Assembly: GCA_028698875.1 (NCBI GenBank)
Contig: JAQVVR010000007.1
Coordinates: forward strand, 1 to 64,000
From: Candidatus Izemoplasmatales bacterium
GTDB taxonomy: Bacteria; Bacillota_I; Bacilli_A; Izemoplasmatales; Hujiaoplasmataceae
Direction: 5' to 3'
DNA: 64,000 nt
A program made the position numbers and the translations under genes. Numbering within the stretch: position 1 is the stretch's first letter; every line of letters starts with the position of its first letter. Positions 13,203 to 21,583 of this stretch are shown here, in pieces. The notes under the pieces are model-generated. The model was not told the DNA's origin, did no database searches, and saw nothing but the letters and a program-made list of their open reading frames with translations.

Positions 13203-15896
13203 ATGGAAATATATCAAATTGATGCAAACAGCCTGCTAGAACAATTAAATTCCAATGTGAAAACAGGATTGACAACTGAGGAAGTACTCAAACGTCAATT
13301 AGCCGATGGCAAAAACGAATTAGCCGAAAAAAAGAAAAAAACATTATTTAAAATGTTTTTAGAGCAATTCAAAGATTTTCTGGTTATCATTTTGCTTATT
13401 GCTGCTGGGGTTTCTATCGTAACCGGAATTCTTACCAACGAAGGATTAATTGATGGCATTATTATTTTAGCCATCGTTATTTTGAATGCTATACTGGGGG
13501 TCACTCAAGAGCAAAAAGCCAGCAATGCACTAGCAGCTCTTAAGAAATTAAGCTCACCACATGCAAAAGTGTTGCGGAATGGCAAAACCGTTGAAATTGC
13601 TTCCCCAGAATTAGTTCGTGGTGATATCGTCTTTTTGGAAGTGGGCGATTTTATACCAGCTGACATAAGGTTAATTGAGAGTACTAATTTGCAAATTGAT
13701 GAAGCCGCTTTAACCGGCGAATCCCAACCGGTTGAAAAATATGCGCGTATGACTTATGAAGAAACTAAGCCATTGGCAGAACGTCAAAATATGACATATA
13801 TGTCCACGTTGGTTTCTTCAGGGAAAGCAATGGGTATTGTTTCCGATATCGGCATGCAAACGGAAATTGGCAAAATTGCAACGATGCTTGACACGGTTGA
13901 GGAAGGCAAAACACCGCTTCAAAAAACCATCGATCAATTTGCCAAGATTCTTGGCATAATTTGTATCGCTGTATCCGTAGTTGTTTTCATCCTTGGCGTC
14001 ATGGATTTGGAACATAACGACATTTTTGAGATTTTCTTAACAGCGATTGCATTAGCGGTCGCAGCCATTCCGGAAGGGTTAACCGCTGTTATAACGGTTG
14101 TTTTGGCTTTGGGAATGCAACGCATGGTCAAACGGCACGCCATCATCAAGAACCTTTCTACGGTTGAGACACTGGGCCAAGCGACGGTTATCTGTTCTGA
14201 TAAAACGGGCACGCTAACGCAAAACAAAATGACGGTTCAAAGGGTTTTTGATCTTACAAGAGAATATGTGGTTACCGGACTTGGGTACGAAACAGCGGGA
14301 AATATTCTTTATGAAGACAAACAAGTATCAATCACAAACAATTTAGACATTATCATGAAGATATGTCTTTTATGCAACGATTCCAAACTGGAAGGGATCG
14401 ATAAGGTAATCGGCGATCCGACTGAAGGGGCATTGTTAGTATTAACCGCCAAAGCGGGTTTTGATTATGAAACTTCTCAGGAAAGATATCCTCAACTTAA
14501 TGAATACTCATTTGACTCTGATCGAAAGTTGATGACCTCAATCAATATCATTGATAATAAAAACTATGTTTTAACTAAAGGCGCATGTGATCAGTTGATC
14601 AAAAAGTGTGGTTACATTAGTTTGGATGGTGTTGTTCGGGAAATTTCCGAAGCCGACAAAAAAATGATTTTGACACAAAATGAACTGTTCTCGCAACAAG
14701 CCTTTCGAGTATTGGGATATGCGTATCAGACTACTGATGATCCAATGAGTAAAGACTTGGAAAACAACCTGATTTTCGTTGGATTAACGGCGATGATTGA
14801 TCCCCCCAGAGAAGAAGCTGCCGAAGCCATCAAACTGTGTCACCAAGCCGGTATTCGCGTTATGATGATAACGGGAGATCACTTGACCACAGCTAAAGCC
14901 ATTGCGACTGAACTTGGCATCTTAAAGCCAGGACATCTAGCACTGTCTGGTGAAGACACCGAAAAAATGACCGATAAAGAATATGAAGACGCAATCATGA
15001 ATTGCGATGTTTTTGCCAGAAGCACACCGAAAGATAAGATAAAAATTGTTAATATTTTGCAAAAACATGGTGAAATCGTCGCCATGACCGGTGATGGTGT
15101 CAATGACTCTCCCGCCTTAAAACAAGCAGATATCGGCGTTGCAATGGGTATCACCGGAACAGAAGTATCCAAAGAGGCTAGCAACATGATCTTAACCGAC
15201 GACAACTTCGCTTCCATCGTTTCTGCAGTGGAAGAAGGTCGAGTCATTTACAGCAATATTCGCAAATTCACAATCTATTTGGTTTCCTGCAATATCGGAG
15301 AAATATTGATTATTCTAATTGCAATGGTGTTTTCATCATCGTTTCATTATGTTATCCCCTTATTAGCAATTCATTTGTTATGGATTAACCTAATGACAGA
15401 TTCATTCCCAGCTTTTGCTTTGGGAATGGAAAAACAAGAAAAAGGCATCATGGATCAAAACCCGCGAGGGTCGAAAGAACAGTTATTAAACAAACAAACC
15501 CTTATTAAAATTCTTTTCCAAGGTTTAGGTCTTGCCGTAGCGGCATTAACTAGTTTCTTGATTGGCATTTCAATTAGCGGCGCTTCGATTACTCAAGCCA
15601 GAACAATGATCTTTTTGACAGTTGTTTTTGGGGAACTGATTCGCACATATTCGGCCCGTTCAGAAACTAAATTTTTGTTTCAAATGAAACCATTTGGAAA
15701 CAAATATATCAATTATGCCGTCGCATTTTCTCTTTTATTAGTCTTGTTGCTAGTATATATTCCACCATTTGCAAACATTTTCGGTCTCGAAGCACTGACT
15801 ATTGGGGAATTGGCAATTGCGGCCGGTTTGGGGTTTGTACCATTCTTGTTTGCGGAGTCCACAAAACTATTCCGTTCAGTCGACAAAAACAAGTAA
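13203..15896 (+). CDS. P2-type cation-transporting ATPase, probably Mn2+/Ca2+ efflux
   Basis: 897 residues with P-type ATPase landmarks. There is an N-terminal cation-ATPase domain, then TGES in the actuator domain (ALTGESQPVEK). PEGL in membrane helix 4 is at 290-293. The phosphorylation motif is DKTGTLTQNKM with D333, and the hinge TGDGVNDSPAL is at 629-639. The C-terminal six-helix domain contains NLMTDSFPA. PEGL and the overall layout place it with SERCA/PMR1-like Ca2+ pumps, several bacterial members of which export Mn2+. The Mn2+ riboswitch in its leader makes manganese detoxification the most likely role. RBS AAGGAGTG is 7 bases before the ATG. Confidence 0.93.
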   Translation: MEIYQIDANSLLEQLNSNVKTGLTTEEVLKRQLADGKNELAEKKKKTLFKMFLEQFKDFLVIILLIAAGVSIVTGILTNEGLIDGIIILAIVILNAILGVTQEQKASNALAALKKLSSPHAKVLRNGKTVEIASPELVRGDIVFLEVGDFIPADIRLIESTNLQIDEAALTGESQPVEKYARMTYEETKPLAERQNMTYMSTLVSSGKAMGIVSDIGMQTEIGKIATMLDTVEEGKTPLQKTIDQFAKILGIICIAVSVVVFILGVMDLEHNDIFEIFLTAIALAVAAIPEGLTAVITVVLALGMQRMVKRHAIIKNLSTVETLGQATVICSDKTGTLTQNKMTVQRVFDLTREYVVTGLGYETAGNILYEDKQVSITNNLDIIMKICLLCNDSKLEGIDKVIGDPTEGALLVLTAKAGFDYETSQERYPQLNEYSFDSDRKLMTSINIIDNKNYVLTKGACDQLIKKCGYISLDGVVREISEADKKMILTQNELFSQQAFRVLGYAYQTTDDPMSKDLENNLIFVGLTAMIDPPREEAAEAIKLCHQAGIRVMMITGDHLTTAKAIATELGILKPGHLALSGEDTEKMTDKEYEDAIMNCDVFARSTPKDKIKIVNILQKHGEIVAMTGDGVNDSPALKQADIGVAMGITGTEVSKEASNMILTDDNFASIVSAVEEGRVIYSNIRKFTIYLVSCNIGEILIILIAMVFSSSFHYVIPLLAIHLLWINLMTDSFPAFALGMEKQEKGIMDQNPRGSKEQLLNKQTLIKILFQGLGLAVAALTSFLIGISISGASITQARTMIFLTVVFGELIRTYSARSETKFLFQMKPFGNKYINYAVAFSLLLVLLLVYIPPFANIFGLEALTIGELAIAAGLGFVPFLFAESTKLFRSVDKNK

Positions 15897-15941
15897 AAAC
15901 TAGATATTCACGAGATTTACCGGTTATTTATGCACGGATTG

Positions 15942-15970
15942 TTGAAAATGCCAAAAAAATAAGGTAAAAT
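15942..15970 (+). promoter_or_regulatory. Promoter of the PH-like membrane protein gene
   Basis: TTGAAA (15942-15947), 17 bp, TAAAAT (15965-15970). Confidence 0.75.
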
Positions 15971-16007
15971 AGCAGTACAGTTAATAGTGTGACGAGGGGA
16001 TGATCCC

Positions 16008-16547
16008 GTGAAAAACAAAATTACCCGCAATATTACTCTGAACCGAGGCGAAGTGATTCAAAAGGAATTTAAAAACCTCAAAGTAAAAAACAAAATTTGT
16101 TCGATGTTAGTTACGGATAAACGGTTAATCATCTATACATTTGGTCGAGAGCTCGTTAAAGGGCGAAAGGTAAGACGCCAGATGATGAATGAAATCGATT
16201 TGAATTCGATTCATCGTTTTGAGTACTTCTATGAATTTCATAATCGTCCGTTGTTGCTGAGAATCTTCGGTTTTTTACTGTTTGCTGCAGGCGCTTTCTT
16301 AGCATATGCCAATTATTCCGGAACGGCCGCATCACTATACCCAATTATTGCTTCTTATACCTATTATGTATATGGAGGGGCTGCTTTAATTGTAATTATA
16401 GGACTTGTGACCCTGTTCTCAACGGATAAAGTGTTAATAATGCATATTCGATCGGGGATGGAAGAAAAAACCGATTTGATTTTCTCTGCGGATAAATTTA
16501 ACGAATTAGCCCTGCGATACATCGCTGGGCGCATTCATCACAAATAA
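16008..16547 (+). CDS. Membrane protein with a split PH-like domain, function unknown
   Basis: 179 residues from a GTG start preceded by GAGGGGATG. The N-terminal segment (RGEVIQKEFKNL, then SMLVTDKRLIIYTFG) has the look of bacterial PH-like domains. Two hydrophobic helices (about residues 85-105 and 118-142) follow. The C-terminus returns to a strand-rich soluble segment (KVLIMHIRSGMEEKTDLIF) that could complete the PH fold. No enzyme motif is visible. It is monocistronic, with a promoter at 15942 and a terminator directly after the stop. Confidence 0.6.
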   Translation: MKNKITRNITLNRGEVIQKEFKNLKVKNKICSMLVTDKRLIIYTFGRELVKGRKVRRQMMNEIDLNSIHRFEYFYEFHNRPLLLRIFGFLLFAAGAFLAYANYSGTAASLYPIIASYTYYVYGGAALIVIIGLVTLFSTDKVLIMHIRSGMEEKTDLIFSADKFNELALRYIAGRIHHK

Positions 16548-16570
16548 ACGCCTTCGGGCGTTTTCTTTTT
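16547..16570 (+). terminator. Terminator of the PH-like gene
   Basis: AACGCC (16547-16552) TTCG GGCGTT (16557-16562), a stable TTCG tetraloop stem, then TTCTTTTT. The stem begins inside the stop codon. Confidence 0.88.
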
Positions 16571-16600
16571 CAAACTTTCAATAGCGATTTATTTTGCTTG

Positions 16601-16609
16601 TGCTATAAT
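16601..16609 (+). promoter_or_regulatory. Extended -10 promoter of the MFS transporter gene
   Basis: TGC-TATAAT (16601-16609) is an extended -10 element; no good -35 box at 17 bp. The 58-base leader contains a small hairpin at 16619-16634. Confidence 0.65.
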
Positions 16610-16673
16610 ATGATTGTCGCATCAGAGATGATGCTAGTTTTTCTATTCTAAAGAAAAATAAGGAGATCAAGGT

Positions 16674-18416
16674 ATGAAATTAGACTACAAAAAAACGTTT
16701 TTCGTTGGCTTGGCTTTTTTTGCCATTTGCATGTTCTGGCAAACCTATGACTCAGTCATTACCAAGATTCTGATTGACAAATTTGGACTCAACCAGACTT
16801 GGTCAGGTGTTGTTATGGCCCTTGACAATGTTTTGGCACTGTTCATGTTACCATTGTTTGGTGGTTTGTCAGACAAAACCAATTCCAAATACGGACGCCG
16901 GACCCCATATATAGTCGTCGGTACGGTATTGGCGGCGTTTGCATTTATCGCATTATCATTTGCCGATAACTATCAAACCGTCAAAATTAATGAAACGCAA
17001 ATTGTTGAAGATTATGCCGACTATGCTCACGAAAAAGAGGTCATGCAGGGTTCGATTTTCAACTCTGATGGTGATACTGCCATGTATGTTAAATATGACA
17101 AAGAAGAAGTTACTTTCCTTGAATATACCACCTGGCAATTGGAATGGGCTGGATATATGGTCAAATGGGGAGTGCAGAACCAAACTCTCAAAAATGAAAA
17201 AGATGATCTTTTAGCTGCCGGCCAACTTTCACAAGGGGCTTATGATCGTTGGATTGCCAATACATATGATGTAATGACCGAAGCGGTTACCGATGGAGTA
17301 ACCGATGGGGGATTAACACAAGAAAGTTATTCATATTGGTCCGATGAAATTTACGATGGCATCTATGATGTCAATCTTAGCGAACAGGCTTGGGCTATGA
17401 CGGTTCAAAACCCCACAACCTTTATCATTTTTGTTATCGTTTTGCTGATTGCTTTAGTATCAATGGCAACATTTAGAAGTCCGGCAGTTGCTTTGATGCC
17501 AGATGTTACTATTAAGCCATTGCGGTCAAAAGCCAATGCTGTTATTAATTTAATGGGAACTTTTGGTGGTATTTTAGCTATCGGAATTCTGGCTGTTTTC
17601 TCTTTGGATAAACTTTCATACATCAGTTACTCAGCGGCATTCATTACTGTTGGCATTTTGATGATAGTCTTCTTAGTCATTTTCCTATGGCAAGTCAAAG
17701 AACCAAAACTAGTTCTGGAAAAAATTGCGGAAGACGAAAAATATGGTTTAACTGAAGTTGAAGAAAAAAAGCCAAGTGAACCAGTTCAGGAATTATCAAA
17801 GGCCAAACGAACATCACTTATGTTGATTCTATTTTCGGTTTTTCTTTGGTTTATCGGATATAATGCAGTTACTACCAAGTTCTCCGATTATGCCCCCAAG
17901 GTATTGGGTATGGGATATTCATTGCCATTGTTAATCGCCCAAGGGGCGGCATTAATCGCCTTTATACCGATTGGCATCATCGCAACAAAAATCGGCCGTC
18001 GCAAAACTATTTTGATGGGTATTGTTGTTTTATCTTTGTGTTTCTTCTTAGCGTCATTTATTCGCGACACCGGAAGTGGCACGACGACAATCTTCATGTA
18101 TGCAATCTTCGCTTTTACTGGCGTCGGTTGGGCGACAATCAATGTCAATTCATATCCAATGGTTGTTGAACTTTCTAAAGGATCAAGCGTAGGTAAATAC
18201 ACAGGATTTTATTATACATTCTCGATGGCAGCACAAATAATTACCCCAATATTATCGGGTGTTTTAATGGATTTATTCGGAAGAAAGATTTTATTCCCTT
18301 ATGCTACACTATTTGTTGCGGTGGCATTTATTACCATGTTCTTTGTTAAACATGGTGATGCCCAAATTGAAAAAAAAGGATCGACACTTGAACATTTTGA
18401 TGTCGACATGGATTAA
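16674..18416 (+). CDS. MFS sugar transporter, SLC45/GPH-like, with a large extracytoplasmic insertion
   Basis: 580 residues. The signature GGLSDKTNSKYGRRTPYI after helix 2 and ATFRSPAVALMPDV before helix 5 place it with SLC45-like or glycoside-pentoside-hexuronide type sugar-cation symporters. Twelve helices can be assigned. Between helices 3 and 4, residues about 98-246 form an acidic, Tyr/Trp-rich soluble segment of about 149 residues that ordinary family members lack. By topology it should face outside the cell and might bind or gate substrate. RBS AAGGAGATC upstream. No sugar-hydrolase gene adjoins it, so the substrate is unknown. Confidence 0.85.
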   Translation: MKLDYKKTFFVGLAFFAICMFWQTYDSVITKILIDKFGLNQTWSGVVMALDNVLALFMLPLFGGLSDKTNSKYGRRTPYIVVGTVLAAFAFIALSFADNYQTVKINETQIVEDYADYAHEKEVMQGSIFNSDGDTAMYVKYDKEEVTFLEYTTWQLEWAGYMVKWGVQNQTLKNEKDDLLAAGQLSQGAYDRWIANTYDVMTEAVTDGVTDGGLTQESYSYWSDEIYDGIYDVNLSEQAWAMTVQNPTTFIIFVIVLLIALVSMATFRSPAVALMPDVTIKPLRSKANAVINLMGTFGGILAIGILAVFSLDKLSYISYSAAFITVGILMIVFLVIFLWQVKEPKLVLEKIAEDEKYGLTEVEEKKPSEPVQELSKAKRTSLMLILFSVFLWFIGYNAVTTKFSDYAPKVLGMGYSLPLLIAQGAALIAFIPIGIIATKIGRRKTILMGIVVLSLCFFLASFIRDTGSGTTTIFMYAIFAFTGVGWATINVNSYPMVVELSKGSSVGKYTGFYYTFSMAAQIITPILSGVLMDLFGRKILFPYATLFVAVAFITMFFVKHGDAQIEKKGSTLEHFDVDMD

Positions 18417-18430
18417 TTATAAAAGTAATG

Positions 18431-18458
18431 AAAAGGTCTCCGTTTGGAGACCTTTTTT
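18431..18458. terminator. Bidirectional terminator between the MFS and glycerophosphodiesterase genes
   Basis: Perfect 11-bp stem AAAAGGTCTCC (18431-18441) / GGAGACCTTTT (18446-18456), GTTT loop, six T on the plus side and four A on the other. Confidence 0.95.
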
Positions 18459-19194
18459 AATGTTTCGGTTCAAAAAATTCAAACACTGAATTTGAGTAAT
18501 GTTGTTTGCACATATCAAATTGCGCTTGATTATGGGCGGCATAAGCGATAATGACAATGCCATGCCTTTGGGCGCGGTCCACATATTTGTTTGGCAAATT
18601 ATGAATGCCATAATTAACAAAATCGGGATGAGTTACAATGTTGAAAAGTAAGTGCTTCATACAGAATCGAAGAAGCTTGTTCATCTTATTGTCTTGCAAG
18701 AAATATTCAGAAATTTGGCCACGAATCACTTCGGGACGATTTATACGAAACCAATTAACGCTTCCAGGATGAAATGAGTGCATTGCCCATTCGCCTTGAT
18801 AACGATCCATTACTTTCATGAAGGCCTCACACAAAACTTTATATGAACCGTTTGGCTTTAATTCAATCAATAAAGGGACTCGACTGTCGACTAAATCCAA
18901 AAACTCTTGGAGCGTTGGAATACGCTCATTGGAATCCAGCAAATGAACTTGTTTAATTTCTTCGATGGTCAGATCCTGAAGACAACGATTATCACCGCAC
19001 ATCCGTTTCAAATCCTTATCATGAAACACGACTACTGTACCATCTTTGAGAACATTGACATCACATTCAATGCCATAATTCTTATCGATTGCTAAACGAA
19101 AAGCTTTCATGGAATTTTCAGGGGTTATACTATTACCGGTGTGCAATCCGCGATGAGCAATTAGTTTGGTTTTAATCCATTCGAGGTTTTTCAT
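18457..19194 (-). CDS. Glycerophosphodiester phosphodiesterase (cytoplasmic, UgpQ-like)
   Basis: 245 residues from the ATG at 19194-19192, chosen because GGAGG lies 6 bases upstream. The GDPD TIM-barrel residues are visible: H14-R15 in LIAHRG, E43 and D45 in GIECDV, and H58 in VVFHDKDL; PENSMKAF and LLIELKPNG are further family motifs. It hydrolyses glycerophosphodiesters from phospholipid turnover to glycerol-3-phosphate and an alcohol, using a divalent metal. No signal peptide is present. A possible promoter (TTTATC-17-TATAAT, 19255-19227 leftward) precedes it. It is transcribed convergently with the MFS gene. Confidence 0.92.
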   Translation of the reverse strand: MKNLEWIKTKLIAHRGLHTGNSITPENSMKAFRLAIDKNYGIECDVNVLKDGTVVVFHDKDLKRMCGDNRCLQDLTIEEIKQVHLLDSNERIPTLQEFLDLVDSRVPLLIELKPNGSYKVLCEAFMKVMDRYQGEWAMHSFHPGSVNWFRINRPEVIRGQISEYFLQDNKMNKLLRFCMKHLLFNIVTHPDFVNYGIHNLPNKYVDRAQRHGIVIIAYAAHNQAQFDMCKQHYSNSVFEFFEPKH

Positions 19195-19333
19195 TGTTGC
19201 CTCCACATAAATCCATGTTTGATATTATTATATCATTCAATAACGCGAAGATAAAGAAAATAATCCGGTAAATTTGTCCCATGATTTTTGGGATGTATTA
19301 TCGGACGTTTGTATGAAGCGATGAATGTTTTTG

Positions 19334-19342
19334 TGATATAAT
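19334..19342 (+). promoter_or_regulatory. Extended -10 promoter of the iron alcohol dehydrogenase gene
   Basis: TGA-TATAAT at 19334-19342; no convincing -35 box. Confidence 0.6.
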
Positions 19343-19366
19343 TATTCTTGGTAAGGAGGGGTATGC

Positions 19367-20542
19367 ATGCGCAATTTTACTTTTTATAGTCCAACTGAAT
19401 TTGTCTTTGGTCGAAAAACCGAAGAGCAGGTAGGAATACTCTTAAAGAAATATGGAGCTTCGAAGGTCTTGATTCATTTTGGTGGAGGATCAATTATTAA
19501 ATCGGGTTTGCTCCCAAGAATCGAGACGTTATTAAAAGCAGAAAATATCAAATACATTCTATTTGGCGGGGCACAACCCAATCCAAGAAGCGGGCTTGTT
19601 TACCAGGGTATCAAACTATGTAAACGAGAAAATATCGATTTTATTCTCGCTGTTGGTGGCGGCTCGGCCATAGACTCGGCCAAAGCCATAGCTGCGGGAG
19701 CGAAATATGATGGTGATTTTTGGGATTTCTTTGATGGAACAGCAATAATAAAGGCAGCCATTAAAATTGGTGTGATTTTAACTTTACCGGCATCGGGGTC
19801 AGAAGGGTCCCATCGATCGGTTATTACCAAAGAAGAGGGTATGCTAAAAAGAGGAGCGGGAAATGAATTTATCCGGCCAGTGTTTTCAATCATTAACCCT
19901 GAGTTGACATTTACATTACCCGCATATCAAACTGCCGCTGGGATTGTTGATATGATGTCGCATATTTTTGAACGATATTTAACAAAGACTCCCAACGTTG
20001 ACCTTACAGATCGCCTTTGCGAAGCAACCTTGGTTTCCATCATTGAAGCCGGGCGAAAAGTAATGGATGATCCATATGATTATGAGGCAAGAGCGACGCT
20101 CTGTTGGTCGGGAACAATTGCACATAATGGCATATTAGGTGTTGGCAGAGTTGAAGATTGGGCAACGCATCAGTTAGAACACGAATTGTCTGCACGATAT
20201 GATGTTACGCATGGAGCGGGATTAGCTGTGATGTTTCCCGCTTATATGAAATATGCTTTGGATACGGATATCAATCGTTTCCAAAGGCTGGCTATCAATG
20301 TTTGGGGTGTCGAATCCGGTTCACAAACCCCCACAGAAATTGCTCTTAACGGCATAAGCGCAATGAAAACTTTCTTTAAAAAAATTGGGATGCCGACTTC
20401 TTTTTCAGAAATCGGCGCCCTAGAAAAAGACATTGATTTTCTGGTTAGCAAATTATTTCAAGGCAAGAGTAATAATTTTGGTGCATTCAAGTCCCTTACT
20501 CCCGAAGGGGCAAGGATGGTATATCGCATTGCGTGTGAATAA
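19367..20542 (+). CDS. Iron-containing alcohol dehydrogenase (butanol dehydrogenase-like)
   Basis: 391 residues, a normal length for type III dehydrogenases. The N-terminal NAD(P)-binding domain carries VGGGSAIDSAKAIA; the metal site is D195, H199 (GIVDMMSHIFE), H268 and H282 (DWATHQLEHELSARYDVTHG). This arrangement is closest to the NAD(P)H-dependent butanol/long-chain aldehyde reductases of clostridia (BdhA/YqhD side). It probably reduces aldehydes to alcohols as an electron sink in fermentation. RBS AAGGAGGGG lies 6 bases upstream. Monocistronic. Confidence 0.92.
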   Translation: MRNFTFYSPTEFVFGRKTEEQVGILLKKYGASKVLIHFGGGSIIKSGLLPRIETLLKAENIKYILFGGAQPNPRSGLVYQGIKLCKRENIDFILAVGGGSAIDSAKAIAAGAKYDGDFWDFFDGTAIIKAAIKIGVILTLPASGSEGSHRSVITKEEGMLKRGAGNEFIRPVFSIINPELTFTLPAYQTAAGIVDMMSHIFERYLTKTPNVDLTDRLCEATLVSIIEAGRKVMDDPYDYEARATLCWSGTIAHNGILGVGRVEDWATHQLEHELSARYDVTHGAGLAVMFPAYMKYALDTDINRFQRLAINVWGVESGSQTPTEIALNGISAMKTFFKKIGMPTSFSEIGALEKDIDFLVSKLFQGKSNNFGAFKSLTPEGARMVYRIACE

Positions 20543-20549
20543 AAAAATT

Positions 20550-20580
20550 AGACGTTGGGTTTTCCAACGTCTTTTTTTTT
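20550..20580. terminator. Bidirectional terminator between the alcohol dehydrogenase and heliorhodopsin genes
   Basis: Stem AGACGTTGG (20550-20558) / CCAACGTCT (20564-20572) with T tract to 20580; the A-run on the left provides the T tract for the minus strand. Confidence 0.93.
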
Positions 20581-21370
20581 AAGGCTGCATCGCACCAAAC
20601 AGTACCAACCAAGCCAAAAGCGTTTTGGCCACGAGACTCAAGATAATATAGACTCGCTCACCATATAAATAATTTTTCCATTTTCCCACCTTTAAATATT
20701 GAAGAATCATATTTATGGGAAAAGTATTGAATGCAACAAAATATGTGACTACAATTGCCCAAACGAACCAAGGAATCTGATCATAATTTCCCGTTCCGGT
20801 CATATATAGCAGAATTACAATCCATGGCGTTACACCAGCAATTGAACCCCAAACAAAGGGGGTCCAATTCACTTTGCCTTGTTTACCAGAATTTAATTGT
20901 TCCATAACGAGACCGAAAATATTCATCAACGCATTGAGCACAAAAATCAGAATTAACGATCCAATATCGTAAACCCCAAATAGTGTGGCAATTAAAACAA
21001 TCATAATTGATGAACTAAGAGCATATTCGAACCAACGAAACTTGTTAATTCCTTTTTCTAAATCAGCATTATACAGTTCATTTAGTTTTTTAGGAATTGA
21101 GATTAAAGCATGCGCCACGGCTGAAATTAGTAAAAAGGACGCGACCATGATTCCAAACGGAAGCGTGAATAAATCACGAGACATCGGTTCTAAGGATTGA
21201 GTCAATGGATTGTATGTTAAATATATCTGGGTAATGACTGGTTGGAATTCAGCAATCTTCTGAATTATCGATGTCGCTAGAAAAATCATTAAAATGCCTT
21301 GAATCAAATGGAGTCCACCCATCATCATGTTAAAACGTCTTAACTTTGGAAATGTGAGAACGTCTTTCAT
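20579..21370 (-). CDS. Heliorhodopsin (retinal-binding 7-helix light sensor)
   Basis: 263 residues with seven membrane helices. Heliorhodopsin hallmarks appear in order: LRRFN...GGLHLIQG in helix 1 (H21), AVAHAL (H87), the counterion segment FRWFEYALSSSIMI in helix 3 (E115), NIFGLVME, FVWGSIAGVTPWIVI, and ILSLVAKTLLAW in helix 7 with the retinal Schiff-base lysine K249. The E115-K249 distance (134) equals that between E107 and K241 of heliorhodopsin 48C12. Heliorhodopsins are inverted relative to type-1 rhodopsins (N-terminus inside), do not pump ions in known cases, and are largely confined to monoderm bacteria, archaea and some eukaryotes/viruses. Strong RBS GGAGG. No retinal-forming oxygenase gene is in the window. 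Divergent from a dehydratase/epimerase gene. Confidence 0.93.
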   Translation of the reverse strand: MKDVLTFPKLRRFNMMMGGLHLIQGILMIFLATSIIQKIAEFQPVITQIYLTYNPLTQSLEPMSRDLFTLPFGIMVASFLLISAVAHALISIPKKLNELYNADLEKGINKFRWFEYALSSSIMIVLIATLFGVYDIGSLILIFVLNALMNIFGLVMEQLNSGKQGKVNWTPFVWGSIAGVTPWIVILLYMTGTGNYDQIPWFVWAIVVTYFVAFNTFPINMILQYLKVGKWKNYLYGERVYIILSLVAKTLLAWLVLFGAMQP

Positions 21371-21405
21371 TTTTTTCCTCCGAAAAATAACGATTTGATA
21401 TCTTC

Positions 21406-21434
21406 ATTCTATCATATAATTTTAACAATCGCAA
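21406..21434 (-). promoter_or_regulatory. Candidate promoter of the heliorhodopsin gene
   Basis: Reading leftward: TTGCGA (21434-21429), 17 bp, TAGAAT (21411-21406). Predicted leader of about 30 bases. Confidence 0.55.
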
Positions 21435-21511
21435 ACGACGATACTTTTTCATCAAAAAAGCCGCGAATTATAACAGATATAATAAACTCCAAGAAATGAT
21501 ATATTCTTATT

Positions 21512-21529
21512 AGTAAACGTCTGTTTACT
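21512..21529. promoter_or_regulatory. Palindromic operator overlapping the epimerase -35 box
   Basis: AGTAAAC (21512-21518) GTCT GTTTACT (21523-21529), a perfect 7+7 inverted repeat of a size and style typical of TetR-family operators. It covers the -35 hexamer, so a bound protein would repress. Confidence 0.6.
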
Positions 21530-21552
21530 TTTAGTGTGTTATGAGTTATAAT
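21524..21552 (+). promoter_or_regulatory. Promoter of the NAD-dependent epimerase gene
   Basis: TTTACT (21524-21529), 17 bp, consensus TATAAT (21547-21552). Confidence 0.8.
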
Positions 21553-21583
21553 AAGTATGTAAAAGGATATGGAGAGTGATATT

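Noticed and set aside
13203-15896. Simple annotation as a housekeeping Ca2+ pump
   Set aside because: The Mn2+ riboswitch in its leader favours manganese export, although Ca2+ transport is not excluded.
16619-16643. Attenuator in the MFS leader (GCATCA-GAGA-TGATGC followed by TAGTTTTT)
   Set aside because: The stem is only 6 bp, the T tract is displaced and no known riboswitch motif is nearby.
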